Made by a program: the position numbers and the translations under genes. Shown here one piece after another: positions 55,728 to 64,000 of a DNA stretch of 64,000 bases. The stretch is from CBDAPU01 sp965198875. Lineage in GTDB: Bacteria > Pseudomonadota > Gammaproteobacteria > Eutrophobiales > Eutrophobiaceae. The first letter of the stretch is position 1; each line of letters begins with the position of its first letter. The notes beneath the pieces are model-generated. The model was given only the letters and a program-made list of their open reading frames with translations. It was not told where the DNA came from and ran no database searches. The DNA is taken from contig CBDAPU010000001.1 in NCBI GenBank assembly GCA_965198875.1, positions 1 to 64,000 on the forward strand, written 5' to 3'.

Positions 55728-56588
55728 ATGAAAAAAATAGCGTCAGCAGCAGGGTTCAGCCTGAGTATGACGATGATCATGACCGTCGCCCTGTTATCTT
55801 ATGTGGCGCCATCTAGTGCAGGCCCTGAAGCCGATCAGGCAACGATACAGCGTTTTTTCCAAAAGCGTTTTCCAGATGTTGCGCTGACGGACTATGCCGA
55901 TGGGGTGTACGCCCTGGATGAGAACGCCAGAGCACAGTGGCGGGAAATAGAGGAGTTCCCGCCTTATGAGCTGGCGATTGATGACGGCAAGGTGCTTTTT
56001 GAAACACCGTTTGCCAACGGCAAAAGTTATGCCGATTGCTTCCCCAATCAGGGGATCGGGATCCGGCAGAATTACCCTTTATTTGATATCAAGACCGGGC
56101 GCGTAATTACCCTGGAACTGGCACTTAACGAATGTCGCCAGGCGAACGGGGAGCCACCGCTGGCCTATGGTAAAGGCAAAATTGCCGCGCTCTCGGCATA
56201 CATGGCCTATACCTCAAGAGGCGAGCCAGTCAACATCGTCATTCCTGATGATAAGCGGGCCGAAAAAGCCTACGCAGAGGGGAAAAAATTCTTCTACTCA
56301 AGGCGCGGGCAACTCAACATGTCATGCGCCACCTGCCATATCAATAATGCCGGCAACCGTATTCGCGCCGATATACTCAGCCCGGTGCTGGGACAGACAA
56401 CGCATTTTCCAGTGTTTCGTTCGAAATGGGAGGATATGGGCACCTTGCATCGTCGCTATGCCGGGTGTAACAGGCAGGTGCGTGCCAAACCGTTCCCGCT
56501 TCAAAGTGCTGAGTATCGTCATCTTGAGTATTTCCATGCCTACATGAATAACGGGCTACCGATTAACGGACCCGGGGCAAGGAAATAA
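55728..56588 (+). CDS. soxA: Sulfur oxidation cytochrome SoxA, monoheme
   Basis: Catalytic subunit of SoxXA, 286 residues with a signal peptide. One heme site, MSCATCHINNAGNRIRAD; the active-site cysteine ligand is in YAGCNRQVRAKPFPL. The N-terminal half has CFPNQGIGIRQNYP and ALNECRQANGEPP, cysteines that form a disulfide where diheme SoxA proteins bind a second heme. So this is the monoheme type. Confidence 0.93.
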   Translation: MKKIASAAGFSLSMTMIMTVALLSYVAPSSAGPEADQATIQRFFQKRFPDVALTDYADGVYALDENARAQWREIEEFPPYELAIDDGKVLFETPFANGKSYADCFPNQGIGIRQNYPLFDIKTGRVITLELALNECRQANGEPPLAYGKGKIAALSAYMAYTSRGEPVNIVIPDDKRAEKAYAEGKKFFYSRRGQLNMSCATCHINNAGNRIRADILSPVLGQTTHFPVFRSKWEDMGTLHRRYAGCNRQVRAKPFPLQSAEYRHLEYFHAYMNNGLPINGPGARK

Positions 56589-56590
56589 AA

Positions 56591-56983
56591 ATGTTCATTT
56601 CTCCCCTGCCGTTTGCCGCCGTCTTGTTGTCCCTATCCCTTCTGATCGCCTGCTCTACCGAGTCGGGATCCATAGAACAAGCCGACAGTGTTGATCACAT
56701 GGCAGATAAAAAGACCACACAGGACACAGAGCAGCAAAATGCAGATCCCGGGCCAGAGGAATGGATGGCGCTTGCCGAACAGGCCAGGCAACAGGCCGGT
56801 GAACTCGGCTATGAATGGAACACGACTATGCCACTGATAGAAAAGGGCAGTCTCGCCTTGAAACAAGGCGATGAAGCACAGGCCACTGCCTTGTTTCGGG
56901 AGGCAAAAAAGCAGGCGGAACTGGCGATTGCACAGGCAAGATATGCTGATGAGAACTGGCAGATGCTGATCCCCAAACCATAA
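56591..56983 (+). CDS. soxK: SoxXA-binding lipoprotein SoxK
   Basis: Protein of 130 residues with a lipobox LLIAC (Cys 21). The mature part is acidic and helical (EWMALAEQARQQAGELGYEW, then AKKQAELAIAQA). It starts 2 bp after soxA. Known SoxK (SoxXA-binding protein) of Allochromatium-type systems has this plan and raises SoxXA activity. Assignment rests on position and layout. Confidence 0.75.
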   Translation: MFISPLPFAAVLLSLSLLIACSTESGSIEQADSVDHMADKKTTQDTEQQNADPGPEEWMALAEQARQQAGELGYEWNTTMPLIEKGSLALKQGDEAQATALFREAKKQAELAIAQARYADENWQMLIPKP

Positions 56984-57039
56984 CCATGCCTTAAAAAACT
57001 TAATCTAAAGCCAACCCAGATAGAAGAGGAACAACAAAA

Positions 57040-57693
57040 ATGAACAAAACCAATACCGCAGGCCTGTTAGCTTTGCTGGTTATGATCGCAAATGTAGGCG
57101 CTACCCAGGATCCACTGGATGTACAGATCACCCCTGAGATGGCGACCCTGGATGTTATCCATGAAGGGCAAAAAGTCACCGTCATGCGTAACCAGGATAC
57201 TAACAACACCATCAGCCCCGATTATGCGAAGACATCCAGAAAGTGCCCGCCGTTTTGCATCCGCCCTATGAAGTTGGCCGAGGGCATCGAGACCCTGGGC
57301 GAGTTGGAGATGCTGCATTATATGAAAGCAAGAAGTGATGGCGATAAGTCCATTTTAATTATTGATTCACGCACCCCCGACTGGGTTGAAAAAGGCACCA
57401 TCCCGGGCTCGATCAACCTTCCCTGGACTGAGCTGTCCCCAAGTGCTGGCGCAGATCCCTTTAGCATCGCCGACATTATGCAACAACAATTTGGCGTGAT
57501 TGAGCAGGAAGGACTGTGGGATTTTTCCAAAGCAAAAACATTGGTGTTTTTCTGCAACGGTATGTGGTGCGGTCAGTCGCCAAGAAACATATATGCTTTG
57601 CTGAAATTCGGCTACCCGGCGGCGAAGATGAAATGGTATCGTGGCGGGATGCAGAATTGGGAAGCCCTGGGCCTGTCCACCTACAAACCCTAA
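57040..57693 (+). CDS. soxL: Periplasmic rhodanese-like protein (SoxL-like)
   Basis: Protein of 217 residues with a signal peptide (LLALLVMIANVGA) and a rhodanese domain: ILIIDSRTPDWVEKGTIPGS, then LVFFCNGMWCGQSPRNIYAL with the active-site Cys loop. An extra CPPFC pair lies near residue 67. SoxL of purple sulfur bacteria is a periplasmic rhodanese in the sox cluster; it probably unloads sulfur from SoxY. Confidence 0.85.
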   Translation: MNKTNTAGLLALLVMIANVGATQDPLDVQITPEMATLDVIHEGQKVTVMRNQDTNNTISPDYAKTSRKCPPFCIRPMKLAEGIETLGELEMLHYMKARSDGDKSILIIDSRTPDWVEKGTIPGSINLPWTELSPSAGADPFSIADIMQQQFGVIEQEGLWDFSKAKTLVFFCNGMWCGQSPRNIYALLKFGYPAAKMKWYRGGMQNWEALGLSTYKP

Positions 57694-57780
57694 GCCAGAT
57701 AATCAATGCCAGTTGTTTCCCATGCTGCCTTTCAAAGTAGCATGGCCTCTGGTTTGTCTTCCTGCGCCTTGTATTAAAAT

Positions 57781-59532
57781 ATGAATCGCCGTGATTTTGC
57801 GCGCCTTCTTGCAATCGCTGGTCTTGGCAATCTGTTGCCGGGCAGGGTCTTATCCGAAGCGGGAGGCAAGCCACCCATACTGAATTATGACATACCGGCT
57901 TTCGGCAATGCCCGGTTACTGCATATAACAGATACCCATGCACAACTCTTGCCCATCCATTTTCGCGAACCGGACGTCAATATCGGCATCGCTCAGGAAA
58001 ACGGCAAACCACCCCATCTGGTCGGCGAGCATATTCTGAAGTATTTCAATATTCGCCCTGGTAGCCCGATGGCCCATGCGCTGACCTGCCTTGACTATGT
58101 TGACGGTGCAAGAGAATACGGCAAGGTCGGTGGCTATGCATACCTTGCCAGCCTGATCAAGTCCCTTCGTCAGGCGAGTGGAGATAATAATTCATTGCTA
58201 CTGGATGGTGGGGATACCTGGCAAGGCTCGGCAACGGCCTACTGGACTCGCGGCAGAGATATGGTTGATGCCTCCAATCTGCTTGGCGTCGACATTATGA
58301 CCGGTCATTGGGAGTTTACCTATCATACCCAGGAGATCCTGGATAACATCACTGCATTTAAGGGCGAGTTCCTGGCTCAGAATGTCATGGTGGATGAAAT
58401 TGCCCTGTTTGAAGGGGGCGGTGCTTATGACGAGGAAAGCGGTCATGTATTTAAACCGTATACCATACGGGATTTAGGCGATCGGCGTGTTGCGATCATC
58501 GGTCAGGCGTTTCCCTATACCCCGGTCTCAAACCCGGCCCGTTTCATCCCCAACTGGACCTTTGGCATTCAGGACCACGCCTTGCAAACATTGATCGAGA
58601 ACCTGCGCCAACGAGAAAAACCCGATGCGGTTGTTCTGCTGTCCCATAATGGCATGGATGTGGACCTAAAACTGGCCGCCACCGTCTCAGGGCTGGATGT
58701 CATCCTCGGCGGTCATACGCACGATGCCATACCCCGGCCTGTTATCGTAAAAAACCGCAACGGAAAAACACTGGTGACGAATGCCGGGTCCAACGGCAAA
58801 TACCTGGCCGTGCTGGACCTGGATATAGGCGCCGGGAAAGTCAGGGACTACCGTTACCGTTTGCTGCCCGTTTTTTCAAACTTCATTAAACCGGATCCCG
58901 ACATGGCGGCCTACATCAGCCGGCTGCGCAAACCCTACGAAGAGCAACTGGGCGAGAAGCTGGCAGAGACACATGAGCTATTGTACCGGCGCGGTAATTT
59001 TAACGGCACATTTGATCAGGTTATCTGCAACGCCTTACGGACGGCCAATAATGCCGACATTGCGTTTTCCCCGGGATTTCGCTGGGGCACAACTATCCTG
59101 CCCGGGCAGGCGGTGACGATGGAGCATGTTATGGATCAAACCTGCATCACCTACCCTGAAACCTATGTCCGGGAAATGACCGGCACGCAGATCAAGGCGG
59201 TACTTGAAGATGTCTGCGACAACATATTCAACCGTGATCCATTTTATCGACAGGGCGGCGATATGGTGAGAGTCGGCGGCATGGATTACACCTGCGATCC
59301 GCTGGCCGGGTTTGGTGGGCGCATCTCGGAAATGACCCTAGACAACGGTCAGGCCATAAGTCCAAACAAAACTTATAAAGTCACTGGCTGGGCAACGGTA
59401 AACGCCCCCTCAACAGGTGCGCCAATCTGGGAAACTCTCGCCGCCTATCTCAAAGATCAAAAATACGTGAGCCTGGACAAACTGAACACCCCCAAGTTGA
59501 AGAACGTACAAGGCAACACCGGTATCATTTAG
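57781..59532 (+). CDS. soxB: Sulfate thiol esterase SoxB
   Basis: Dimanganese hydrolase of 583 residues releasing sulfate from SoxY. Tat leader MNRRDFARLLAIAGLGNLLP. Metallophosphatase motifs: LLHITDTHAQL, LLLDGGDTWQGSA, MTGHWEFTY, LLSHNGMDVDLKLA and ILGGHTHDAIPRP. The 5-prime-nucleotidase C-terminal domain is complete. Last gene of the rightward cluster. Confidence 0.96.
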   Translation: MNRRDFARLLAIAGLGNLLPGRVLSEAGGKPPILNYDIPAFGNARLLHITDTHAQLLPIHFREPDVNIGIAQENGKPPHLVGEHILKYFNIRPGSPMAHALTCLDYVDGAREYGKVGGYAYLASLIKSLRQASGDNNSLLLDGGDTWQGSATAYWTRGRDMVDASNLLGVDIMTGHWEFTYHTQEILDNITAFKGEFLAQNVMVDEIALFEGGGAYDEESGHVFKPYTIRDLGDRRVAIIGQAFPYTPVSNPARFIPNWTFGIQDHALQTLIENLRQREKPDAVVLLSHNGMDVDLKLAATVSGLDVILGGHTHDAIPRPVIVKNRNGKTLVTNAGSNGKYLAVLDLDIGAGKVRDYRYRLLPVFSNFIKPDPDMAAYISRLRKPYEEQLGEKLAETHELLYRRGNFNGTFDQVICNALRTANNADIAFSPGFRWGTTILPGQAVTMEHVMDQTCITYPETYVREMTGTQIKAVLEDVCDNIFNRDPFYRQGGDMVRVGGMDYTCDPLAGFGGRISEMTLDNGQAISPNKTYKVTGWATVNAPSTGAPIWETLAAYLKDQKYVSLDKLNTPKLKNVQGNTGII

Positions 59533-59987
59533 GGGGTAAGCATGGCTAAGCGGCACCGATGTTTAGCGACAATGGGATGTAACAAAAGCCGGGACATTAC
59601 CACTCACTCATCCGCCACAGAGCTGAAGTCACTGCAAAAAAGCTGAAGCGGCACAGTGCTGACAGTGACAACGAAAAGTAACGGCGGGCTGAAAGTTGTT
59701 GGTGCCCTGCCGGGGTAGGAAACCGCCCTGAACTTTGAGGAAACGAAAATCGCATCCCTCTACAAAGATAACCTGACCTTCTGGCATCTCGCCTGCCTGA
59801 TGGGTCAAGATAAAATATAACATACCCACCGAGAGAGGTAAGTGCGGGTCTATGACAAGCCTGAGTAAACAGCCAGTCGCTGTACAGACTACGGAGCAGA
59901 AGGCATCTCTCATCCCGCCTCTACTCTGCTCCTGGCCCCAATCCTTAGCCGGGAGTCGTTGTTTTGCATCAGTAGAATAGCTGGATG
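59533..59987. other. Intergenic between soxB and the Rieske gene
   Basis: 455 bp between convergent genes. No terminator with a clear T-run and no gene recognised. Confidence 0.35.
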
Positions 59988-61109
59988 TTACGGCGTGATC
60001 GGCAGTCCCCGGCGTATTAACATATCCCTTAATTGCAGGATCACAGGAAAAATTTCCTGGTTTAAGTCCTCGCCCTGTTGATCGAACGCCACCTGCTCCA
60101 TCTCAACAACCCATCGGTCTTCGGAGAAAATGCCCTCTGTAAACCAGATAACGAAAGGCCATAACAACTCCATTAAACCGGGTATCGATGGCCTTCTTAT
60201 GTTCATCAAACCAAACGTATGGTTGATGCGCTGTTCTCTGTCTACCGGCACATAGCTTATCCACAGATCCAGCGCCGGGTGCTCACTGCCGGCCGTCCAG
60301 AACTTGAGCCGTTGATGTGGATACTCCGTCCTTACCGTCATCAAGTCCTTTGGCCGATTTGCAGTCGGTTCAGGCCGTTTTCCCAACATGACCTTCTCCC
60401 CCATCGGTTGTTTGCCGACACGAGAGAAGGTGTAATCCACCTCTACCCAGTCATCGCCTTCACGTAAGTCCAGAAAGCCAGTTTGTATTTTCGACATAAT
60501 GCGACGATGCAGGAATTGATGGTTCATATCCATCAAGTTTTCATGTAGAAATGAATAATGGCAAGCAACCTGACGGTCAAGGTAGCGGGTTTTATATTTG
60601 GGATCATGCCATGAGGCCACATGCGGAAAGGGAGCCGACGTCGCTCTTGCAACATCACCCGGAAAAACAAAAATCAAACCATACTCTTCACGGCAAGGAT
60701 AGGCCCGCACACCCCGTGGAACAGTGTCACTCTTGCCCACATAGGGAATGTTCACGCACCTGCCGGTGCTATCATAGGTCCAGCCGTGATAACAACATTG
60801 AATCAACTCGCCACTGACTTCACCTTGGGATAAGGGCACCTGACGGTGGGCGCACCTATCTTCCAGGGCAAATACGCTACCAGAGCGTGTTCTTGTGATG
60901 ACTATGGGCTCACCGGCAAATGTCCGCGCTAGCGCTTTGCCTTTTTTAACGTCTTTGGCGCGTGCTAATGGATACCAGTAATCCGGATGGGCGCCGGTTT
61001 TGCGTAAATCACCATTGCCCTGTTCAACAGACATTGCGCTGACGTCAGTCACCGACATGTTACTCATATTGATTGCTTTGCTGGCAAGGGCTTCACTGTC
61101 CGGGATCAT
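59988..61109 (-). CDS. Rieske aromatic-ring-hydroxylating-type oxygenase
   Basis: Oxygenase alpha-subunit plan in 373 residues. The Rieske 2Fe-2S site is CAHRQVPLSQGEVSGELIQC followed by CYHGWTYDSTG. The mononuclear iron region is HENLMDMNHQFLHRR. The C-terminal domain resembles vanillate-demethylase or pheophorbide-oxygenase-like monooxygenases. Substrate unknown. Start uncertain; several Met codons lie in the first 26 residues. Followed by nothing on its strand; an 85-bp gap separates it from the metallo-beta-lactamase gene upstream. Confidence 0.85.
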   Translation of the reverse strand: MIPDSEALASKAINMSNMSVTDVSAMSVEQGNGDLRKTGAHPDYWYPLARAKDVKKGKALARTFAGEPIVITRTRSGSVFALEDRCAHRQVPLSQGEVSGELIQCCYHGWTYDSTGRCVNIPYVGKSDTVPRGVRAYPCREEYGLIFVFPGDVARATSAPFPHVASWHDPKYKTRYLDRQVACHYSFLHENLMDMNHQFLHRRIMSKIQTGFLDLREGDDWVEVDYTFSRVGKQPMGEKVMLGKRPEPTANRPKDLMTVRTEYPHQRLKFWTAGSEHPALDLWISYVPVDREQRINHTFGLMNIRRPSIPGLMELLWPFVIWFTEGIFSEDRWVVEMEQVAFDQQGEDLNQEIFPVILQLRDMLIRRGLPITP

Positions 61110-61194
61110 AGCAGATATTCACTGAGATAAAGCAAATAATGGCTTGATGTTGTGGACGGCAGGACGCTACCCATGCCAACTCACAGACAGGCTT

Positions 61195-62097
61195 CTAGTC
61201 TTTCAGACTACTATGAAGAATACGGATAAACAACTCTGGTTTGACAAACCCCTTGCCCATCTCATCATCATAATCGGCATTGGGTTTCAGTTTGATGATC
61301 TGTGCCAGTGATTTTCCCTCAGCGATCAACTTTTGCATCCTCTCCCGCACTGTCTTCAGCATTTCAAGGTATCCCTTCAAGGCTTTTTTATCGCCCAGCG
61401 GGCCATGCCCAGGAATGATTTTCGTCTCATCATCGGCCATTGCAGTGATCGCCTCAACGCTTTTAATGAGCCCATCGACGGAGCCATCCGTGGAGACGTC
61501 AATGAAAGGATAGGCGCCATGAAACCAGATATCCCCGGTGTGTATCACATTGGCTTTTTTGAAGTGGATAACGCTGTCACCATCGGTATGTGAGCGCTTG
61601 AAGTGCATCACCTTTATCTCCTCACCATTGAAATGAAAAGTGACGTTATCATTGAAGGTGATGACGGGCAGGGCCGCTTTGGGTGAGGCGGGAACAACCG
61701 TTTTCAATGCTCTTATTTCCGTATCCACAGACATGCGTTTTCGTACATTATCATGGGCCACGATCAAAATGCCTTTTTTGCCCAGGTTCTCATTGCCGCC
61801 GGTGTGATCAAAATGCCAATGGGTGTTGAGCAGAAATTTAATCGGCCTCTCTGAGATGTTGCTGATCGCTTTTAATATCTTCCCGGTTAGAGGCGCAAAC
61901 TGATCATCGATCATCAATACCCCATCCTCACCCGCCGATACGCCAATGTTACCGCCTGCGCCCGTCAGCATATAAATACCATCGGCCACTTTTTGCGTGT
62001 TGATTTCAACCCGGGCAAACCTGTCTTCCTCAGCGCCCACCGTTACAAATGATGTGGCGATTAAAACCAGGACATACTGGATAAAGCGGTTATTCAT
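61195..62097 (-). CDS. Periplasmic metallo-beta-lactamase-fold protein 2
   Basis: About 300 residues with a signal peptide (FIQYVLVLIATSFVTVGA). Zinc ligands NTHWHFDHTGGN, FKRSHTDGDSVIHF and VIHTGDIWFHG; then IIPGHGPLGD. The start at 62097 is set by GGAG 6 bases before it. A different subgroup from the protein at 50995. Reaction unknown; it may be co-transcribed with the Rieske gene. Confidence 0.85.
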   Translation of the reverse strand: MNNRFIQYVLVLIATSFVTVGAEEDRFARVEINTQKVADGIYMLTGAGGNIGVSAGEDGVLMIDDQFAPLTGKILKAISNISERPIKFLLNTHWHFDHTGGNENLGKKGILIVAHDNVRKRMSVDTEIRALKTVVPASPKAALPVITFNDNVTFHFNGEEIKVMHFKRSHTDGDSVIHFKKANVIHTGDIWFHGAYPFIDVSTDGSVDGLIKSVEAITAMADDETKIIPGHGPLGDKKALKGYLEMLKTVRERMQKLIAEGKSLAQIIKLKPNADYDDEMGKGFVKPELFIRILHSSLKD

Positions 62098-62169
62098 CTT
62101 CTCACTCCAAATTGATGCATGATCACTGATCATGTAATACGGTTATTGGAAAAATATATTCTCATCCGA

Positions 62170-62985
62170 TCAGGCGGAGGGGTGCCATCCGGCGTCGGCC
62201 CAGAGCTGCCCCGACACAATCGAATTGGCAATCATAAAACAAATGGCATCGGCAATTTCCTGTGGCTCTATCAACCTGCCTATTTGGGTATCCGGCAGTA
62301 TATGGTTCTCAATGTAATCATCACCCAGCGCCCTGACCATGGGCGTATCGGTGAAACCGGGATGTATGACGCCACAACGAACGCCGTGGAAAATGGCCTC
62401 TTTCGTCAGGGTTGACGCCGCACCTTCCAGCCCCGCTTTTGTTGATGCGTAGGCAACCTGACCCTTCACACCCTGGGAAGAGACCGAGCCGATAAAAATG
62501 ACCGTCCCCTGTAGATGCTCATCGGGATGCCACCTCTTTAATCCACGTATTGATCGATCCTCGGCAATGCGCGATATCATCTCCATCGCCCAGTACACAG
62601 GCGCAATGAGGTTCACATTCACAACAAGCTGAAAATGCTCCTTAGGATACACCAGCGCTTTGCCTGATTCTTTATTCACCTTCACCGCCAGTGCATCCCG
62701 GGTAATGCCGGCGGCGGGGATACAAATGTTTACCACGCCGTATCGTTCACACATATCACGGTATACCTGCACGCGAAACACATCGCTGGTAACGTCACCC
62801 TGGTAGGCTATGGCTATCTCCTCATCCACTTCGTTATTTACCTGCTCGGCTGCAACCGTGATCTGCTCTGATTGATCCACCATGGCGATTTTTTTCACCT
62901 GGCGACGGGCCAGCTCCAGGGAAACGGCTCGTCCTATGCCACTGGCGCCGCCCGTTACCAGAGCGATTTTATCTTCTATCCGCAT
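62170..62985 (-). CDS. Short-chain dehydrogenase/reductase
   Basis: Classical SDR of 271 residues. The NAD(P) motif is IALVTGGASGIGRAVSLEL; the catalytic Ser is in VIFIGSVSSQGVKGQ and YxxxK in VAYASTKAGLEG. PGFTDTPMVRAL follows. The start at 62985 has GGAAGAG upstream; a longer frame to 63045 is less likely. First gene of a possible leftward group with the metallo-beta-lactamase and Rieske genes. Substrate unknown. Confidence 0.88.
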   Translation of the reverse strand: MRIEDKIALVTGGASGIGRAVSLELARRQVKKIAMVDQSEQITVAAEQVNNEVDEEIAIAYQGDVTSDVFRVQVYRDMCERYGVVNICIPAAGITRDALAVKVNKESGKALVYPKEHFQLVVNVNLIAPVYWAMEMISRIAEDRSIRGLKRWHPDEHLQGTVIFIGSVSSQGVKGQVAYASTKAGLEGAASTLTKEAIFHGVRCGVIHPGFTDTPMVRALGDDYIENHILPDTQIGRLIEPQEIADAICFMIANSIVSGQLWADAGWHPSA

Positions 62986-63045
62986 GTATTTTCTCTTCCA
63001 TTGTGGAACGTGTTGGTGCGCCATTGTAACTTGATTTTGTTGCAT

Positions 63046-63344
63046 CGCAAAATACCCTGTTTTTCATTGTCAGGCGGTTAAAACTTTTTCATGCCATCCC
63101 CGTAATGATCTATCAACAACAAAGACCGTGCACCAATAGCCCCTAGCCGGTTCGGGCATAACCCTGTGATCAGATGGGTTGGCAATCATCAACATCCTGG
63201 CTTCTATGATGCCCGCTATCTTATCGGCAGTTGTATAAGCCCAGAAACAGATTGCACGGCCCGGAGAGAAAGCACTCGCCTTTGCCACCAGCTAAGTGCA
63301 AGATGTTACCGGGGCTGTGCTTAATGATAAAATATGTTTTTAAC
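63046..63344. other. Intergenic downstream of pgsA, nothing recognised
   Basis: In E. coli tRNA genes follow pgsA; none is seen here on either strand. Confidence 0.45.
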
Positions 63345-63908
63345 TCACTGCCCTCTCGCCGTTTCCTTGAGTTTTTGCCATGCGCTTAGCAGGTATTGGT
63401 ACATGGATATCAAGGTCAATACGGCGGCAATGTACAACAGCACGAGACCCGGCCAAAAAACGGGGACGCCGTAAAGCGGCGCCTTGTAGACTAATAACGG
63501 CAAGGCCAGCATTTGTGCGGTGGTTTTAATTTTACCGTAGACGGATACGGCCACTTTGCTGCGTGCGCCAAGTTCCGCCATCCACTCCCGCAATGCCGAG
63601 ACAGTGATCTCTCTGCCAATAATGACGGCGGCAGGCAGGGATAGCCAGGGCTCGGGATTACGTTCAACCAGCAGGACCAGGACAACGGCCACCATGAGTT
63701 TATCCGCAACCGGATCAAGAAAAGCCCCCAGCCTGGATGTTTGCGCCAGTTTCCTGGCCAGATAACCATCCAGCCAGTCGGTAGAGGCGGCGATGATGAA
63801 GATGATGCAGGCCGCCTTGTTACTCCAGCTAAAAGGCAGGTAGAAGACCAGCACAAATATGGGAATGAATGCGATACGCAGCAGGGTCAGGCTATTTGGA
63901 ATGTTCAT
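63345..63908 (-). CDS. pgsA: CDP-diacylglycerol-glycerol-3-phosphate phosphatidyltransferase
   Basis: Membrane enzyme making phosphatidylglycerol phosphate, 187 residues. The CDP-alcohol phosphotransferase motif DWLDGYLARKLAQTSRLGAF continues to LDPVADK. Four to five membrane segments. NSLTLLRIAFIPIFVLVFYL is the usual PgsA start. Overlaps the uvrC stop by an ATGA. Confidence 0.95.
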   Translation of the reverse strand: MNIPNSLTLLRIAFIPIFVLVFYLPFSWSNKAACIIFIIAASTDWLDGYLARKLAQTSRLGAFLDPVADKLMVAVVLVLLVERNPEPWLSLPAAVIIGREITVSALREWMAELGARSKVAVSVYGKIKTTAQMLALPLLVYKAPLYGVPVFWPGLVLLYIAAVLTLISMYQYLLSAWQKLKETARGQ

Positions 63909-64000
63909 GTGCCATGTAGCGTAGCATAGATTTTTTTCGCTAAATGGGTATTTATGCCCGGCACCTTCACCAACTCGTCAATGCCAGCCCGTTCAATGCC
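63905..64000 (-). CDS. uvrC: UvrC excinuclease, C-terminal end (partial)
   Basis: The last 31 residues of a leftward gene cut by the window edge: GIERAGIDELVKVPGINTHL and AKKIYATLHGT. This is the helix-hairpin-helix end of UvrC (nucleotide excision repair). The stop overlaps the pgsA start, the conserved gammaproteobacterial uvrC-pgsA arrangement. Confidence 0.85.
   Translation of the reverse strand, partial: GIERAGIDELVKVPGINTHLAKKIYATLHGT

Noticed and set aside
63046..63344. tRNA genes expected after pgsA
   Set aside because: No cloverleaf-compatible sequence seen on either strand.

Overview
The window looks like chromosome from a sulfur-oxidising gammaproteobacterium; genus cannot be fixed from sequence alone. 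The support is a dif site of the E. coli/Vibrio type (12634-12661), the gammaproteobacterial uvrC-pgsA overlap at the right edge, a complete Sox thiosulfate-oxidation set including soxCD, Entner-Doudoroff sugar genes, glycolate oxidase and a methanethiol-oxidase operon. No tRNA, rRNA, IS element or CRISPR array was recognised.

Left arm (1-12661): two different filamentous phages (Inoviridae) lie head to tail and end exactly in dif, so this edge is probably the replication terminus. Phage A (right part, 1-4816) has an RstA/Rep_trans-type replication protein, a frameshifted adhesin gene, a pVI-like protein, Zot and a coat protein. Phage B (4817-12644, 7828 bp repeat to repeat) has a gene II/X-type replication protein, a full structural set, a leftward ribbon-helix-helix (repressor-like) gene, and two related leftward membrane peptides. 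A 389-bp perfect repeat ends both phages. Between them sits a dif-like forked hairpin (4806-4944) with the layout of the CTXphi single-strand attP.

12662-24005: decayed genes flank dif. Then come a BtuF-like B12-binding protein, the fused isobutyryl-CoA mutase icmF with a divergent MerR-family regulator and a palindromic operator, a DUF1289 protein and glcDEF.

24434-31815: a large PilZ-like protein with an internal tandem repeat, a Uma2 nuclease-fold protein, and a leftward surface-carbohydrate operon (PLD-like protein, TIGR04396-like protein, short NeuB). A very long poly-G tract in the first gene makes phase variation possible. A frameshifted methyltransferase follows.

32021-38816: katG faces an operon of mtoX (methanethiol oxidase, SBP56 family), a natural SCO1-MauG fusion, and a TlpA-like thioredoxin. 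Methanethiol oxidation yields formaldehyde, H2S and H2O2. KatG could remove the peroxide and the Sox system 14 kb away could take up sulfur, so the window may carry a linked methylated-sulfur route (inference).

39711-47729: zwf-pgl-edd, a LacI-family regulator, glk and a remnant TonB receptor with its own poly-G tract; a shared 13-bp palindromic motif lies near glk and the receptor.

48090-64000: an alpha/beta hydrolase, two GST-like proteins and a metallo-beta-lactamase protein face soxCD-XYZ-A-K-L-B. A Rieske oxygenase, a second metallo-beta-lactamase protein, a short-chain dehydrogenase, pgsA and the end of uvrC follow on the minus strand.
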